Shown here: positions 38,490 through 38,550 of the stretch, one piece after another
Position numbering within the stretch: the stretch's first letter is position 1
Layout of the letters: every line of letters begins with the position of its first letter
NCBI GenBank assembly: GCA_021324445.1
Contig: JAJPJC010000292.1
Location: forward strand, 1 to 38,550
Source of the DNA: Isosphaeraceae bacterium
GTDB taxonomy: Bacteria > Planctomycetota > Planctomycetia > Isosphaerales > Isosphaeraceae
Length of the DNA stretch: 38,550 nt
Direction: 5' to 3'
Notes under the pieces: generated by a model
What the model was told of the DNA's origin: nothing
What the model saw: the letters and a program-made list of their open reading frames with translations, nothing else
Database searches by the model: none
Position numbers and translations under genes: made by a program

Positions 38490-38550
38490 CCGGTGCACTG
38501 GAGGGTAGGAACGGGCCCTCACCTCGCACACAGGGAGGCGACCCTGGCCA

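Overview
The window reads as chromosomal DNA of a planctomycete, probably of the Isosphaeraceae/Gemmataceae type. The basis is high GC with GC-rich third codon positions, two DUF1559 prepilin-like proteins, a DUF1573 protein, a DUF1501 protein, secreted proteins opening with the planctomycete 'LExLExR' N-terminal motif, a secreted WD40 propeller and a TPR-sulfotransferase. No tRNA, rRNA or CRISPR array was seen. About 37 genes or gene remnants are supported.

Layout. 0.2-0.9 kb: an MgtC-family membrane protein behind a structured leader. 1.2-5.6 kb: a TolC-like outer-membrane factor followed by three tandem paralogous secreted proteins. 5.5-7.3 kb: a seven-bladed WD40 protein (minus strand) whose last blade is frameshifted, then a small putative lipoprotein. 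7.5-12.6 kb: a divergent HlyD/CusB-type adaptor and a CusA/CzcA-type RND pump, which with the TolC-like protein could form a heavy-metal or cation efflux system. 12.6-15.5 kb: a decayed zone with a frameshifted C-terminal remnant of a carboxylate-amine ligase (GCS2), a SAM methyltransferase, a thioredoxin-like protein with an in-frame TGA exactly where the second Cys of CxxC is expected (candidate selenoprotein with a downstream stem-loop), a transposase N-terminal fragment, a SnoaL fragment and short GTTCG repeats, then an intact SnoaL-like gene. 16.3-21.8 kb: housekeeping DNA with uvrB and a tight run of a sugar-binding-type lipoprotein, nadC and birA.

21.9-30.3 kb looks like an accessory island. 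It holds a frameshifted kinase-fold-like gene with a small partner, a signal-peptide ORF cut off by a transposase remnant, and then a co-directional series: DUF1573 membrane protein, DUF1559 prepilin-like protein, a 10-cysteine secreted mini-protein, a C-tail-anchored LolA-like protein and a TPR-sulfotransferase. A long palindromic repeat and a strong terminator lie inside the series. This cluster is the best candidate for an undescribed multi-gene surface system; the candidate selenoprotein is the most striking single gene.

30.3-33.8 kb (minus strand) is a catabolic operon: LLM flavin monooxygenase, amidohydrolase and MFS transporter. 34.0-35.5 kb (minus) holds a DUF1559 protein and a small lipoprotein. 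36.2-38.4 kb (plus) holds a GntR/FCD regulator, with a good sigma-70 promoter and a 16-bp palindromic operator candidate whose core recurs 345 bp away, followed by a DUF1501 protein. All functional statements are from reading the translations; no database search was run. Several genes carry single-base lesions, so sequencing error should be excluded before calling them pseudogenes.
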